Part shown: piece after piece, positions 1 through 8,212 of the stretch
How the letters are laid out: each line of letters opens with the position of its first letter
How positions within the stretch are numbered: position 1 is the stretch's first letter
Source: Bacteroidota bacterium
GTDB lineage: Bacteria; Bacteroidota; Ignavibacteria; Kryptoniales; JAKASW01
Reading direction: 5' to 3'
Assembly: GCA_021845665.1 (NCBI GenBank)
Contig: JAJZVO010000003.1
Span: 62,001 to 126,000 of the forward strand
DNA length: 64,000 nucleotides
Made by a program: the position numbers and the translations under genes
The notes under the pieces: generated by a model
Database searches by the model: none
The model's input: the letters and a program-made list of their open reading frames with translations, nothing else
What the model was told of the DNA's origin: nothing

Positions 1-1796
1 CCTTCAACGTCGATCTTCATTCCCGTGGCAGGCAGGTACTCGACACCCGCCACATAATGATCCGCTTCGCTGCTTACAAGGTATCTGTTGATTTCGGACT
101 GGTACCTATCCCCGAAGTACGGAAGCGACGGCGTCTGAAAATATTTTCCGTAAGAGAGGTTCACACCCATCTGCCCCGGAAGGGTGTAATATGTGGCCGA
201 CAATCTCGGGCTGACGTCGCCGTTGCCGCTGTACGACATATAGTCGTATCTCAACCCCAGATTCAGAACCAGCCGCCCGTTGAGGGACCGGATTCTGTCG
301 TTCATATAAGTGTAAGCCTTAAACTGTTCCGGGAACTGGAAATCATAATCCAGGCTCACGGGTGCGAGCGAAACGGTCGCGTCGAAGATGCCGTCTGAAT
401 TCAAATCGTACCGTGCAACATCTGCGCCCGCAGACTCGACGGACTTGAAATGGATAAACTTCATCGCCCCCCCGAAGCTGACTTCGTTAACCCGGTTTGC
501 GTTCCAGATGAACTCCGAGTTCACTGCAGTCTCTCCATTATCCGAGTCCTCACGGTAAACACCCCTGCGGTTTAGAAGGTTTGTGTTCGCGACCTTTCCG
601 CCTGCGTTGTAGTTCCTTTCCGTGAAGTCGCCGGTCACGTAAGTCCCGCTGTTGTAATTATTATCCGATATCGTGACGAAGGAAACGAACTTTTCAGACC
701 ATTTACTTTCCAGAGTCATGCCCGCAGCATATTGGTGCTGCCTGACGTCGACATTATAGACATCCACGGTATCTGTTCCTCCCGCAAGCAGCATGTTTAC
801 AGTACCCGGATCTCCCTCGATGTAGATCAGATCATGGCCATAGATGCCGGAAAAAGAGAGCTTGTGGACCGGCGAAAGGTCGTAGACGACCTTCGACTGC
901 AGATCGTAATATTTCGGTATGGCGGTAAGGCCGAAGGAGCCGGCAACCAGATCGACGTAGCTGTTCCTCGCAGAGATGAGCCACGATCCAGCGTCACCGT
1001 TTATTCTTCCTTCGAGTATCGCTCCGTATCCCGCCATAGAAAGGTTCAGGTTGCCTCGCAGGAGGCTCTCCCGGGATCCCTCTCGCGTAGTGATGGTCAT
1101 GACGGAGGAACACTTATCGCCGTATTTCGAGACAAATCCTCCGGTGGAAAACTGGACATCCTCGATGAGTTCGACATTGATCATGTTGATCGGCCCGCCG
1201 GAGTTATACTGATTGGGATAGTGGTTCGTGGAATGGATCTCCATGTGGTCCAGCACGGTGAGATTCTCGTCCGGTGCGCCGCCGCGGACAAGGAGCTCGT
1301 TAGTCTGGTCGGTCGTGAAAGAGACCCCTGCCATCGCCTGCAATATTCTCTGGAAATCCTGGGCCGAGCCGGGTGATCGCTTCACTTCTTCGGAACCCAG
1401 GACGACGGTGCCCAGGTTGTTCTCGACCGCAGCCTTTTCAAAATAATCCGGGGTGACCATCACCTGGCCAAGCTCGACTGGCGATTCGGAGAGCCTCACC
1501 ACGATGTGATTTTCTCCTCCCGCCGTCGCTATCACATCTGTCTTCACGACCGGCTGGTAGCCCATGAGGCTGGCCTTGATTGAATAGCTGCCGACCGGTG
1601 CCAGTATCTTGAATCGCCCCTTCAGATCCGTGGAAGCTCCCACCCCTTTCAATTCGTTGACGATCACATTGACACCGGCGAGAGGTTCGCCGGTTTTTGA
1701 ATCCGCGACATAGCCCGTGATGGTTCCGCTCTGTGAAAAAGCCTCGCAGAAGGACAAGAGCAAGAGAGCGGCGACAGACACATAGCCTCTAGACAT
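1..1796 (-). CDS. TonB-dependent outer-membrane receptor, partial (C-terminus beyond left edge)
   Basis: About 598 residues are visible from the ATG at 1796 down to base 1, with no stop found where I checked. The N-terminus MSRGYVSVAALLLLSFCEAF is a signal peptide. Residues ~23-110 form a carboxypeptidase-regulatory-like beta domain (SGTITGYVADSKTGEPLAGV, then DLKGRFKILAPVGSYSIKA). A plug domain follows (~115-230, with VKRSPGSAQDFQRILQAMAG and ELLVRGGAPDENLTVLD), then beta-barrel sequence (NLGLRYDYMSYSGNGDVSPR). Such receptors import ligands through the outer membrane using TonB energy. The ligand cannot be told from sequence, though GH67 and a decayed glycosidase-type gene 9-12 kb away make a sugar conceivable. 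No SusD partner is visible. The 5' leader (1797-1998) shows no riboswitch I recognise. Confidence 0.9.
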   Translation of the reverse strand, partial: MSRGYVSVAALLLLSFCEAFSQSGTITGYVADSKTGEPLAGVNVIVNELKGVGASTDLKGRFKILAPVGSYSIKASLMGYQPVVKTDVIATAGGENHIVVRLSESPVELGQVMVTPDYFEKAAVENNLGTVVLGSEEVKRSPGSAQDFQRILQAMAGVSFTTDQTNELLVRGGAPDENLTVLDHMEIHSTNHYPNQYNSGGPINMINVELIEDVQFSTGGFVSKYGDKCSSVMTITTREGSRESLLRGNLNLSMAGYGAILEGRINGDAGSWLISARNSYVDLVAGSFGLTAIPKYYDLQSKVVYDLSPVHKLSFSGIYGHDLIYIEGDPGTVNMLLAGGTDTVDVYNVDVRQHQYAAGMTLESKWSEKFVSFVTISDNNYNSGTYVTGDFTERNYNAGGKVANTNLLNRRGVYREDSDNGETAVNSEFIWNANRVNEVSFGGAMKFIHFKSVESAGADVARYDLNSDGIFDATVSLAPVSLDYDFQFPEQFKAYTYMNDRIRSLNGRLVLNLGLRYDYMSYSGNGDVSPRLSATYYTLPGQMGVNLSYGKYFQTPSLPYFGDRYQSEINRYLVSSEADHYVAGVEYLPATGMKIDVE

Positions 1797-1998
1797 GACG
1801 TTTCTATGAACCCGTAAAATGATGGAATATTGCGCGAATGCCTGACGTTGTTGACTACGGCCCGTCCGCTCCGCTTGTTACAGAGCGGTCGCACTGAAGT
1901 CCAGTAACTTCGGTCGGTGCAGGGCGCCCATCACAAAGGGTCGGTAATCTTATGTTGGAGCGTCCGCCGGTAGGGGATGCAAATGCAGTTGAAGTTAC

Positions 1999-2460
1999 CT
2001 AGTGCATCTCCTCGACCAGGCGGCCACAGCTGCAACATCTCCGGTCGTGGACACAAATTATACCGCCGCACTGCGGGCAGGTATACTTCTTAGTCTGAGC
2101 GGCCAGGAATTCCGCCAACCCTAAGGCCCTGATCTCTTCGAGATTTTCTATCACGCTCATGCCATAATGTTCCCTGTACCGTTTGTCCAGGTTGGATAAT
2201 TTCTCGCAGGGATACGAATTGCAGTCGCAGCAATAGTCTATTTCGCTCTCGGTCAGCTTGAGAGTTCTTCTGCAGACAGGCCTCATCAAGGAACACCGCT
2301 TGTCCTGGGGACGGCAGCCCTGACAATAAACTACACCCTTTGTTCGGGGAACCTTGCTAATGAATGCAAGATAGTGTCTGCAAACGGCGCAATTGATACC
2401 GCACGGGGCGACAAGCTCCGGATGGATGGCTTTGTTTAAAGCGATCGCCATAACACGCAT
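1999..2460 (-). CDS. DUF3795 cysteine-rich protein
   Basis: 153 aa. The N-terminal APCGINCAVCRHYLAF and the following spaced cysteines (CQGCRP, CCDCNSYPC) match the pattern of DUF3795 proteins, small cytoplasmic putative metal-binding proteins of unknown function. The C-terminus carries an additional zinc-ribbon-like set (YTCPQCGGIICVHDRRCCSC), so the protein may bind more than one metal. It stands alone: the next gene upstream on this strand is the methyltransferase, ending about 80 bases away. Start chosen at the first ATG; the M at residue 4 is equally possible. Confidence 0.8.
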   Translation of the reverse strand: MRVMAIALNKAIHPELVAPCGINCAVCRHYLAFISKVPRTKGVVYCQGCRPQDKRCSLMRPVCRRTLKLTESEIDYCCDCNSYPCEKLSNLDKRYREHYGMSVIENLEEIRALGLAEFLAAQTKKYTCPQCGGIICVHDRRCCSCGRLVEEMH

Positions 2461-2541
2461 GCCTCACCTGAAATTAGGCGGCAGCTGTGCAAAAGTCAAA
2501 CTGATTAGGTAACTACGTTTTCAATGTCTTCGATGATGCGT

Positions 2542-3999
2542 TCATACGCGCTTCGCTCCTTTGCCATTGCCTTTTACCTTTTCCCCCGGCCATTTCAGGA
2601 GGAGGACCTCCTCCCTCAGCTGCTCCCTGGTTGCGCTCGCAAACCTCGTCCGGAACAGGTCCAGGCCCATCACTTCGTATCCGAGAGCCTCGCCAATCTC
2701 GGCGAGCAGCTGACCGGTTCTTATCATTACTCTCAGGTATGAAGCCTGGTCACCGACGACATACGCAAGTTTTGCGTTAGGTTTAAGAATCTTACGAAGG
2801 TCGGCAAAATGGCGAGTCATCCCTCCGAAATACAGCTTCGTGACTTTTCCGTAAAGCTTCTCGAAGCCGGAATTCTTGTTGAGCTCTATTCTTCTCTTCT
2901 CAATCGCGTGAGAAATTCGTTGTATTTCTTTGTGTTCAGAGACCCATTTGTCGTCGTCATCGCCCTTGTACACGTTGCGAGTGTTGGAGCGAAGCAGGGA
3001 TGACTTCAACGAGCGGAGACCGGTCTTGTCTTCGATGAAACCAAGTAATACCGACTCAAGACGGGTCGTCCTGGTATAGTCTTTTTCGTTTGGATAAGGG
3101 GGCGAAGTGATAATCGCATCCACCGAGGACGGCGGAATATGCAGGCCGATTTCCCGGGAATCTGCAAGGACCGTTCTTGAATCGGGGTAGTCGCGTTCCG
3201 AAACACTCCTCAAGTCCCGCACCATCTTCTCAATCTCGGAAAGCCAGGACGACACTACGGGCGCATCAGACTTGACGGCACCGAGCCCCACTTCAGGGCC
3301 GAAGTGCAGATTGCTTACAGTGAAGACGAGTGAGTTGGCAAAAGCGAGGAGCTCGTGCTCCTGTAATCCCTTGCTGCCCATATTCTTAATATTCTCAAGC
3401 AGGACAAGTGATTTGTGCAGGGGAAGGGGGCTAATCGAATTGGACAGCAGCATCTTCAGTTTTTGTTCCGGAAGAGTCAGGAGTTTACTCTCGTCGGGCA
3501 CCTCCTGAAACAGACCGGAGTCATCTATTCCCTGGCGTTTGAGCTGCCTAAGCGTCTTCTGGGCGATTGCCCGCGAGTCATCCAAGAGCTCTTCGGCATC
3601 GACATCCCAGTTAGTCTTGACTTTGCTTGCGAAGCAGGCAAAAGGGTTTGCTTCAACACCGACCGTCTTCAGGCCGGCAAGCTTTCCTTCAACGAGCGTC
3701 GTACCGCAGCCGCAGAAAGGATCCAGAAGCACGTCGTCATCCTGCAAGGAGAAACGTTTTATGTAATCACGGACAAGATGCGGAGGGTATGAAAGGACAA
3801 AACGGTACCATTCATGAAACGGCTTGTCCTTTTCCTCTACCTTGTTGGCACTGCCGTTTCGCCTGGTGCGCTGATGGACATCAATGGATTAAACTGCATC
3901 TTCAGAGGTGAGCGTGAATTCGGGACGCTCCTCTTCACGCACTTTTGGTTTTCTCTTTTGTCTGTTAGTCGCCACCGGGAGTAATATAACCTCAGGCAT
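2542..3999 (-). pseudogene. DNA methyltransferase (SAM-dependent, N6/N4-type), two compensating frameshifts near the 5' end
   Basis: The long open part (from about 3840 down) has motif I DPFCGCGTTLVEGK (SAM binding) and motif IV TSPPYPNEKDYTRTTRLE (catalytic SPPY), typical of amino-DNA methyltransferases. Protein-like sequence continues upstream of the first usable start (TTG at 3747): PFHEWYRFVLSYPPHLVRDY in the same frame. By hand the gene reads from ATG 3997-3999 (MPEVILLPVATNRQKRKPKV), continues to ...TSEDA, shifts frame near 3892 into FNPLMSISAPGETAVPT, and shifts back near 3845 into VEEKDKPFHEW. The two shifts restore the original frame, giving about 485 residues. Stops TAA (3889-3891) and TAG (~3837-3839) result from the shifts. 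It is either a damaged gene or two base-call errors. No restriction enzyme is nearby, so it may be an orphan methylase. Confidence 0.75.
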
Positions 4000-4010
4000 C
4001 TCAAGATGCC
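3995..4010. promoter_or_regulatory. 16-bp palindrome overlapping the methyltransferase start codon
   Basis: GGCATCT-CA-AGATGCC is a perfect 7+7 bp dyad with a 2-base centre. The inferred ATG of the methyltransferase (3997-3999, minus strand) lies inside the left arm. A dyad on a start codon could be an operator or a translation-blocking hairpin. Autoregulation is an inference only. Confidence 0.35.
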
Positions 4011-4088
4011 AAGTGAGTCGAGTATCCTGACCCACGAGCACATGATGGAGTCAAGCTCCCGCCGAGCGCGGGGCCGCGCCGTGCATAC

Positions 4089-4134
4089 AAAAAGAAACCC
4101 ACCAAACGAAATTGCCTGGTGGGAATTTCTTTTC
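4089..4134 (-). terminator. Rho-independent terminator of the HU gene
   Basis: Read on the minus strand, a stem of CCCACCA (right arm, 4117-4123) with TGGTGGG (4098-4104) encloses a 12-base loop and is extended by an A-rich/T-rich outer stem ending in TTTCTTTTT. It lies about 100 bases past the HU stop codon. Because of the A-rich/T-rich flanks it could act in both directions. Confidence 0.75.
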
Positions 4135-4231
4135 TGCAAAAGTTCAGCACAAGATATGCGGGACCCGCTCACTCATGTGTAGATGAGAGACGACGGCTGC
4201 GGATCCGCGTCAGTGCGCCTGGGAACGGGTC

Positions 4232-4519
4232 TTACTTCTTACCCAACACTGCGTCTTTGCAAGCCTTCGCTACCCGGAACTTCACGACTTTCTTGGCAGG
4301 AATTTGAATCTGCTCGCCGGTCGCGGGATTCCTTCCGATGCGCGCTTTTCTATTTACGAGCACAAGCTTTCCGACCCCTGGAATCGTAAACGAATTCTTT
4401 GCCTCGCGGTACGCCAACCCAGCGAGCTCCTCCAGAAATCCGGTGGCGACTTTCTTCCTTAAATCCATTTTCTTGGCCATATAGTCCGCCACCTGGGATT
4501 TTGTCATTGCCTTTCCCAT
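4232..4519 (-). CDS. HU-family nucleoid DNA-binding protein
   Basis: 95 aa, the usual HU/IHF length. The DNA-binding beta-arm motif GRNPATGEQIQIPAKKVVKF is present, and residues 1-45 form the helical dimer body (MTKSQVADYMAKKMDLRKK, then GFLEELAGLAYREAKNSF). Start chosen at ATG 4519, which has an AAGGAG Shine-Dalgarno at 4525-4530; the frame is open further upstream but has no such site. Monocistronic, with its own terminator downstream. Small basic proteins of this family bend and compact DNA as dimers. Confidence 0.93.
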   Translation of the reverse strand: MGKAMTKSQVADYMAKKMDLRKKVATGFLEELAGLAYREAKNSFTIPGVGKLVLVNRKARIGRNPATGEQIQIPAKKVVKFRVAKACKDAVLGKK

Positions 4520-4763
4520 ACTTACTCCTTTTAGTTTGTGAGTTTTAAACACAATATTGGGCAAATAAAGCGAAGATGCAATCTCCGCCGCTCGATTTAC
4601 GGGTATCGGACGGGCCGGGCCCGCTCCGGTTCCGCACCATCGCGCCACTGCAACAAAATAGAATATCCCGCATCACGACTTCAAGTCCCGCAATGGCATG
4701 CGGTGTACCATCACGCTCCGGCATTCTGTTTCCGGAAAAGGTCAGAACACTGGGGCTCATGCG

Positions 4764-5831
4764 TCAAGCCGGCTGTTCGTGTGTCAGGCAATGAACGGTG
4801 CCGAGTCCCCAGACCAGGTCGAGCGCATGTATCCCGATTACAGGACGGTCGTCTATCAGCTCGCCGATAATTCCGAGGGCGAGCTTATCGTTCGGATCGT
4901 CGAACGCCGGGACAAGGACCGCGGCATTCGAGATGTAGAAGTTGGCGTAACTCGCAGGAAGCCGTTGCCCTTTGAAAATCACCGGCTGAGGCATCGGAAG
5001 ATACTGGACATCCGGCTTCGAGCCGTCCTCAAGCATGAAATCCCGAACGCGTTCCCTGTTCTCCTGAAGAGGTTTGTAGTTGTCATCCTTCGGGTTCTTC
5101 TCCTGAACAAGAAGCAACGTCCTCTTATTGACGAACCGGCACAGGTCGTCCACGTGTCCGTGAGTATCGTCGCCGACTATGCCTTTACCCAGCCAGAGAA
5201 CGCTGGTGATACCGAGGTAATCATGGAACACTGTCGCGTAGTCGTCTTTCGTGAAACCCGGATTCCGAGATTGGACCTTCTCTTCGAGAAGGCATTCTTC
5301 GGTGGTGAGAAGAGTTCCTTTACCGTTGTAATCTATGGAACCTCCTTCAAGTACGATATGGCGGCCGTTGTGTTCAGGGAGGAAAGAAAGTAAGCCGAGC
5401 TTCTTCGAAATGAAACCGGGGAGATGGCGGTCCTTCTGATAGTTCCGATACTTCGCCCAGCCGTTGAACTTGAAATTCACCTGAGCGACTCCATCGGAAT
5501 TCTTCACGAACTGCGGACCCGAGTCGCGGGTCCATCCCCTGTCCGTCTTGAGACTGAAAAATTCGACATTGGACAGATCGACATTCGCAGATTTCAGAAC
5601 CGTCCGCGCCTGTCGCTCGTGCTCTTTCGACTCGACGACTACTCTCGCCTTTTCTCCGGCAGAAATTCTTCTGACAATCTCCGCATAGACCCATGGTATC
5701 GGAGTGAATTTGCCTGGCCAGTCGCTTTTGTTGTGCGGCCACCCGAGCCAGGTCGCCTCATGCCGCTCCCATTCGGCGGGGAGACGAAGTCCGGGAGACG
5801 GTTTGTTCGGTTTAATGGACTGTGGTTTCAT
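4764..5831 (-). CDS. aguA: Agmatine deiminase (peptidyl-arginine-deiminase family)
   Basis: 355 aa from ATG 5831. Hydrolyses agmatine to N-carbamoylputrescine and ammonia. Guanidine-binding and catalytic signatures are visible: RGWTRDSGPQFV, VLEGGSIDYNGKGTLL, GDDTHGHVDDLCRF and the C-terminal nucleophile-bearing GTVHCLTHEQPA (Cys near residue 350). The next enzyme of the route, aguB, lies about 460 bases upstream on the same strand, with a four-helix-bundle gene inserted between them. No Shine-Dalgarno stands before ATG 5831, because the AT-rich heptad repeat of the insert occupies the leader; a TTG at 5843 is an alternative start. Confidence 0.93.
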   Translation of the reverse strand: MKPQSIKPNKPSPGLRLPAEWERHEATWLGWPHNKSDWPGKFTPIPWVYAEIVRRISAGEKARVVVESKEHERQARTVLKSANVDLSNVEFFSLKTDRGWTRDSGPQFVKNSDGVAQVNFKFNGWAKYRNYQKDRHLPGFISKKLGLLSFLPEHNGRHIVLEGGSIDYNGKGTLLTTEECLLEEKVQSRNPGFTKDDYATVFHDYLGITSVLWLGKGIVGDDTHGHVDDLCRFVNKRTLLLVQEKNPKDDNYKPLQENRERVRDFMLEDGSKPDVQYLPMPQPVIFKGQRLPASYANFYISNAAVLVPAFDDPNDKLALGIIGELIDDRPVIGIHALDLVWGLGTVHCLTHEQPA

Positions 5832-5846
5832 TTGGTAAGTCAAGAT

Positions 5847-5866
5847 TCAAAAGTTAAAAGTCAAAA
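5847..5866. repeat. Left arm of inverted heptad repeat flanking the four-helix-bundle gene
   Basis: Plus-strand TCAAAAGTTAAAAGTCAAAA, built of a degenerate 7-base unit (GTNAAAA). It matches the reverse complement of 6300-6319 at 18 of 20 positions. It contains the stop codon of the four-helix-bundle gene and runs up to the aguA start. Confidence 0.6.
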
Positions 5867-6259
5867 AGACAAATATGCTTCGATAGGTTCATTCACGTGA
5901 GGAAGAGGGTCCTTTGTTTTCTTAAGCTTGACGACAATAGTCCCTGTGATCCTGGAAATTTCAACCGCCTCATTGAGGAGGTCCTTCACTTCCTCTTTGT
6001 CAACGTCGAGACCGTCCCTGGAAAGATAAAGCCAGTATTTGCTTTCGTTTGCCGACTTGAGAGTAATCTCATTGAATTTTATGAAATCTCTTCTCGAATG
6101 GGCTGCAGTCGCCTCAACCAGATTTGCCCCCACCGAAGTAGCCGATCTCAAAAGTTGATCGACCAAACTGAAATGGATCCTCTTTCCTTCGAATGAATTC
6201 GCAAGTCGTAAAACCCCCAACGAGAAATAATAGCTACGCTTTCTTATGTCCCACTCCAT
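5861..6259 (-). CDS. Four-helix-bundle protein of the 23S rRNA intervening-sequence (IVP) family
   Basis: 132 aa from ATG 6259; a GTG at 6292 would add 11 residues. The pattern MEWDIRKRSYYFSLGVLRLA...VDQLLRSATSVGANLVEA...RRDFIKFNEITLKSANESKYWL is typical of the small helical proteins encoded in 23S rRNA intervening sequences and also found free-standing. Function is unknown; the family forms bundles that can oligomerise and are thought to bind nucleic acid. Here it sits between aguB and aguA, in the same direction, bounded on both sides by inverted AT-rich heptad repeats. That suggests a separately acquired cassette rather than a polyamine gene. Confidence 0.85.
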   Translation of the reverse strand: MEWDIRKRSYYFSLGVLRLANSFEGKRIHFSLVDQLLRSATSVGANLVEATAAHSRRDFIKFNEITLKSANESKYWLYLSRDGLDVDKEEVKDLLNEAVEISRITGTIVVKLKKTKDPLPHVNEPIEAYLSF

Positions 6260-6295
6260 CTCAAGCCCCCCACTCCAAAAATTGATATTCACGCC

Positions 6296-7246
6296 CTACT
6301 TTTCACTTTTTACTTTTGACTTCTTCTCCAGATCCTGCCTCTCTCCGAACCGTTCCTTGATCCCCTCATACGCATCAATCCTCCTGTCACGAAGGAACGG
6401 CCAGTTCCGGCGGATATACTCGATGCGAGATGGATCGATCTCGGCCATCACGATTTCTTCTTTGTCTACGGAGGCTTGCGCTAGAATTTTTCCCTGAGGA
6501 TCTGATATGAAAGACTGTCCCCAAAACTCTATGCCGACGCTTTCCGGGTTCAGCTTCTCCAATCCCACCCGGTTTGCCGCGGCGACGTAAACTCCGTTCG
6601 CGATCGCGTGTCCGCGCTGAACTGTCTGCCATGACTCCAACTGGGCCTTGCCATGTTCCTCCTTCTCGTGCGGATGCCAGCCGATAGCGGTCGGATAGAA
6701 AAGTATCCCTGCACCTTTCAGTGTCGTGAGCCTCGCTGCTTCGGGGAACCACTGATCCCAGCAGATAAGAGTGCCGATGTCACCGTAGGCAGTCCTGAAA
6801 GTCTTGAAACCGAGGTCACCGGGTGCAAAATAGAATTTTTCGTAAAAAGCGGGGTCGTCGGGGATGTGCATCTTTCTGTAAATTCCCGCTATCTCCCCAT
6901 CCAAATCAATTACCGCCAAAGAATTGTGGTACACTCCCATAGCGCGCTTTTCAAAAAGAGGAACGACCACGGCAACTTTATGCTTCTTCGCGACCTTTGA
7001 AACCGCAGCCGTCGAGGGACCGGGAATCGTTTCGGCGAGCTCAAAATTCGCGATGTCCTCGGTCTGGCAAAAGTATTGCGACCTGAAAAGCTCAGGGAGA
7101 CAAATGACCTCGGCACCGTCTTTGGCGGCCTTTTCGACAAGCGACACCGCCTTCTTCAAATTCGTGTCCGCGTCCCTGCCGGGCGCCATTTGAATGAGCC
7201 CGACCGTGAATTTACCTGGAGTCCGCGCGCCGACTTGTCGTTTCAT
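6296..7246 (-). CDS. aguB: N-carbamoylputrescine amidase (nitrilase superfamily)
   Basis: 316 aa. Converts N-carbamoylputrescine to putrescine, CO2 and ammonia, following AguA. The nitrilase triad is visible: Glu in VICLPELFRSQYF, Lys in GIYRKMHIPDDPAFYEKFYF and Cys in GTLICWDQWFPEAAR. Substrate-type motifs GWHPHEKEEHG and WPFLRDRRIDAYEG are those of the plant/bacterial carbamoylputrescine amidases. The last ~9 residues (KKSKVKSEK) are low-complexity and derive from the neighbouring heptad repeat. Start taken at ATG 7246; no strong Shine-Dalgarno is visible. Confidence 0.93.
   Translation of the reverse strand: MKRQVGARTPGKFTVGLIQMAPGRDADTNLKKAVSLVEKAAKDGAEVICLPELFRSQYFCQTEDIANFELAETIPGPSTAAVSKVAKKHKVAVVVPLFEKRAMGVYHNSLAVIDLDGEIAGIYRKMHIPDDPAFYEKFYFAPGDLGFKTFRTAYGDIGTLICWDQWFPEAARLTTLKGAGILFYPTAIGWHPHEKEEHGKAQLESWQTVQRGHAIANGVYVAAANRVGLEKLNPESVGIEFWGQSFISDPQGKILAQASVDKEEIVMAEIDPSRIEYIRRNWPFLRDRRIDAYEGIKERFGERQDLEKKSKVKSEK
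6300..6319. repeat. Right arm of inverted heptad repeat flanking the four-helix-bundle gene
   Basis: On the minus strand this reads TCAAAAGTAAAAAGTGAAAA and mirrors 5847-5866. The repeat encodes the last residues of AguB (KKSKVKSEK), so the aguB 3' end seems to have been rewritten by it. Confidence 0.6.
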
Positions 7247-7443
7247 TTCGTTTTGTTGCTCCGTTGATTTAAAGGCCGAGACTAAGATACAAAATGTGAA
7301 GGAAAAATCTTGGAGCAGGAAGGCACGGGAAGTTCAGGACAGTCGGCTTTCGAAAAACAGAGATCGTCGCTTCAGGCCGTCCCATTTCAAGGAACCGAGC
7401 ACCCCAATCGATATGGTGGGAGAGAAGATTGCCTTTCCTCAGG

Positions 7444-8073
7444 CTATATCTTCCTTCTGATTGCCATCGATTCCCTGCGACCGGTAACGGTAACATCAAG
7501 GTCTCGCAAGATCCCGTCTGCGATGTCGTAAATCCAGCCATGGACGTTCAGCTCCCGGCCGCTTTCCCAGGCGTTCTGCACAAAAGTAGTCTGGCAAACG
7601 TTCCAGACCTGTTCCATGACGTTCAGCTCGCACATTATTTTCTGTCGCGCCGGCTCGTCAGGCTGCGCATCGACGAGAGCCTGGTGCTGTCGGTAGTTGT
7701 CCCTTATGAACTGGAGCCAGTTGTCTATGAGACCGTGATTTGCCCCTTCCAAAGCAGCCTTTACCCCGCCACAACCATAATGCCCGCACACTATTATATG
7801 ACTCACCTTCAGCACTTCGACCGCAAACTGAATTACGGAGAGCGAGTTCAGGTCCGAGTGTACGACGAGGTTGGCTATGTTCCTGTGGACGAATATCTCT
7901 CCCGGCATGAGATCGACTATTTCGGTTGCCGGGACACGGCTATCCGAGCACCCAATCCACAGATACTGGGGCGCCTGCTGCTTCGAGAGTCGCGTGAAGA
8001 AATCCGGATCCTTCTCCTTTATCGAATCGGCCCATCTCTGGTTTCTATCGAATAGATGTTTTAACGTACGCAT
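7444..8073 (-). CDS. can: Beta-class carbonic anhydrase
   Basis: 209 aa. Interconverts CO2 and bicarbonate with one zinc per subunit. Zinc ligands and neighbours are visible in IGCSDSRVPATEI (Cys, and the Asp-Arg dyad) and VCGHYGCGGVKAAL (His, Cys). FVHRNIANLV and the C-terminal NVHGWIYDIADGIL are typical of the Can clade. Single gene with about 200 bases of spacer on its downstream side. It could supply bicarbonate or handle the CO2 made by the neighbouring amidase and decarboxylase, but that link is only positional. Confidence 0.95.
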   Translation of the reverse strand: MRTLKHLFDRNQRWADSIKEKDPDFFTRLSKQQAPQYLWIGCSDSRVPATEIVDLMPGEIFVHRNIANLVVHSDLNSLSVIQFAVEVLKVSHIIVCGHYGCGGVKAALEGANHGLIDNWLQFIRDNYRQHQALVDAQPDEPARQKIMCELNVMEQVWNVCQTTFVQNAWESGRELNVHGWIYDIADGILRDLDVTVTGRRESMAIRRKI

Positions 8074-8212
8074 TGTACCTCAATTCTATTTTGTTCGTAC
8101 CGTTCGGGCTAAAGACATTTCTCAAGCATGGCAGATTTCAAGGACAGCGAGCCTCATATTTTCTAACAACGATCCAATCTGTTTAATTCTCCCGTTCCGG
8201 CCTTTTACCGGT

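Noticed and set aside
1797..1998. Possible cobalamin or TPP riboswitch in the TonB receptor leader
   Set aside because: The leader has GC-rich hairpins, but neither the B12-box-like core nor the THI-box sequences could be found.
2542..3999. Restriction-modification or defence island around the methyltransferase
   Set aside because: No nuclease, ATPase, toxin or other defence gene is adjacent; neighbours are HU and a DUF3795 protein.
3837..4172. Open frame of 111 codons on the minus strand upstream of the methyltransferase
   Set aside because: Only its last ~20 residues are protein-like, and they belong to the frameshifted methyltransferase. The rest covers the HU terminator and has no family features.
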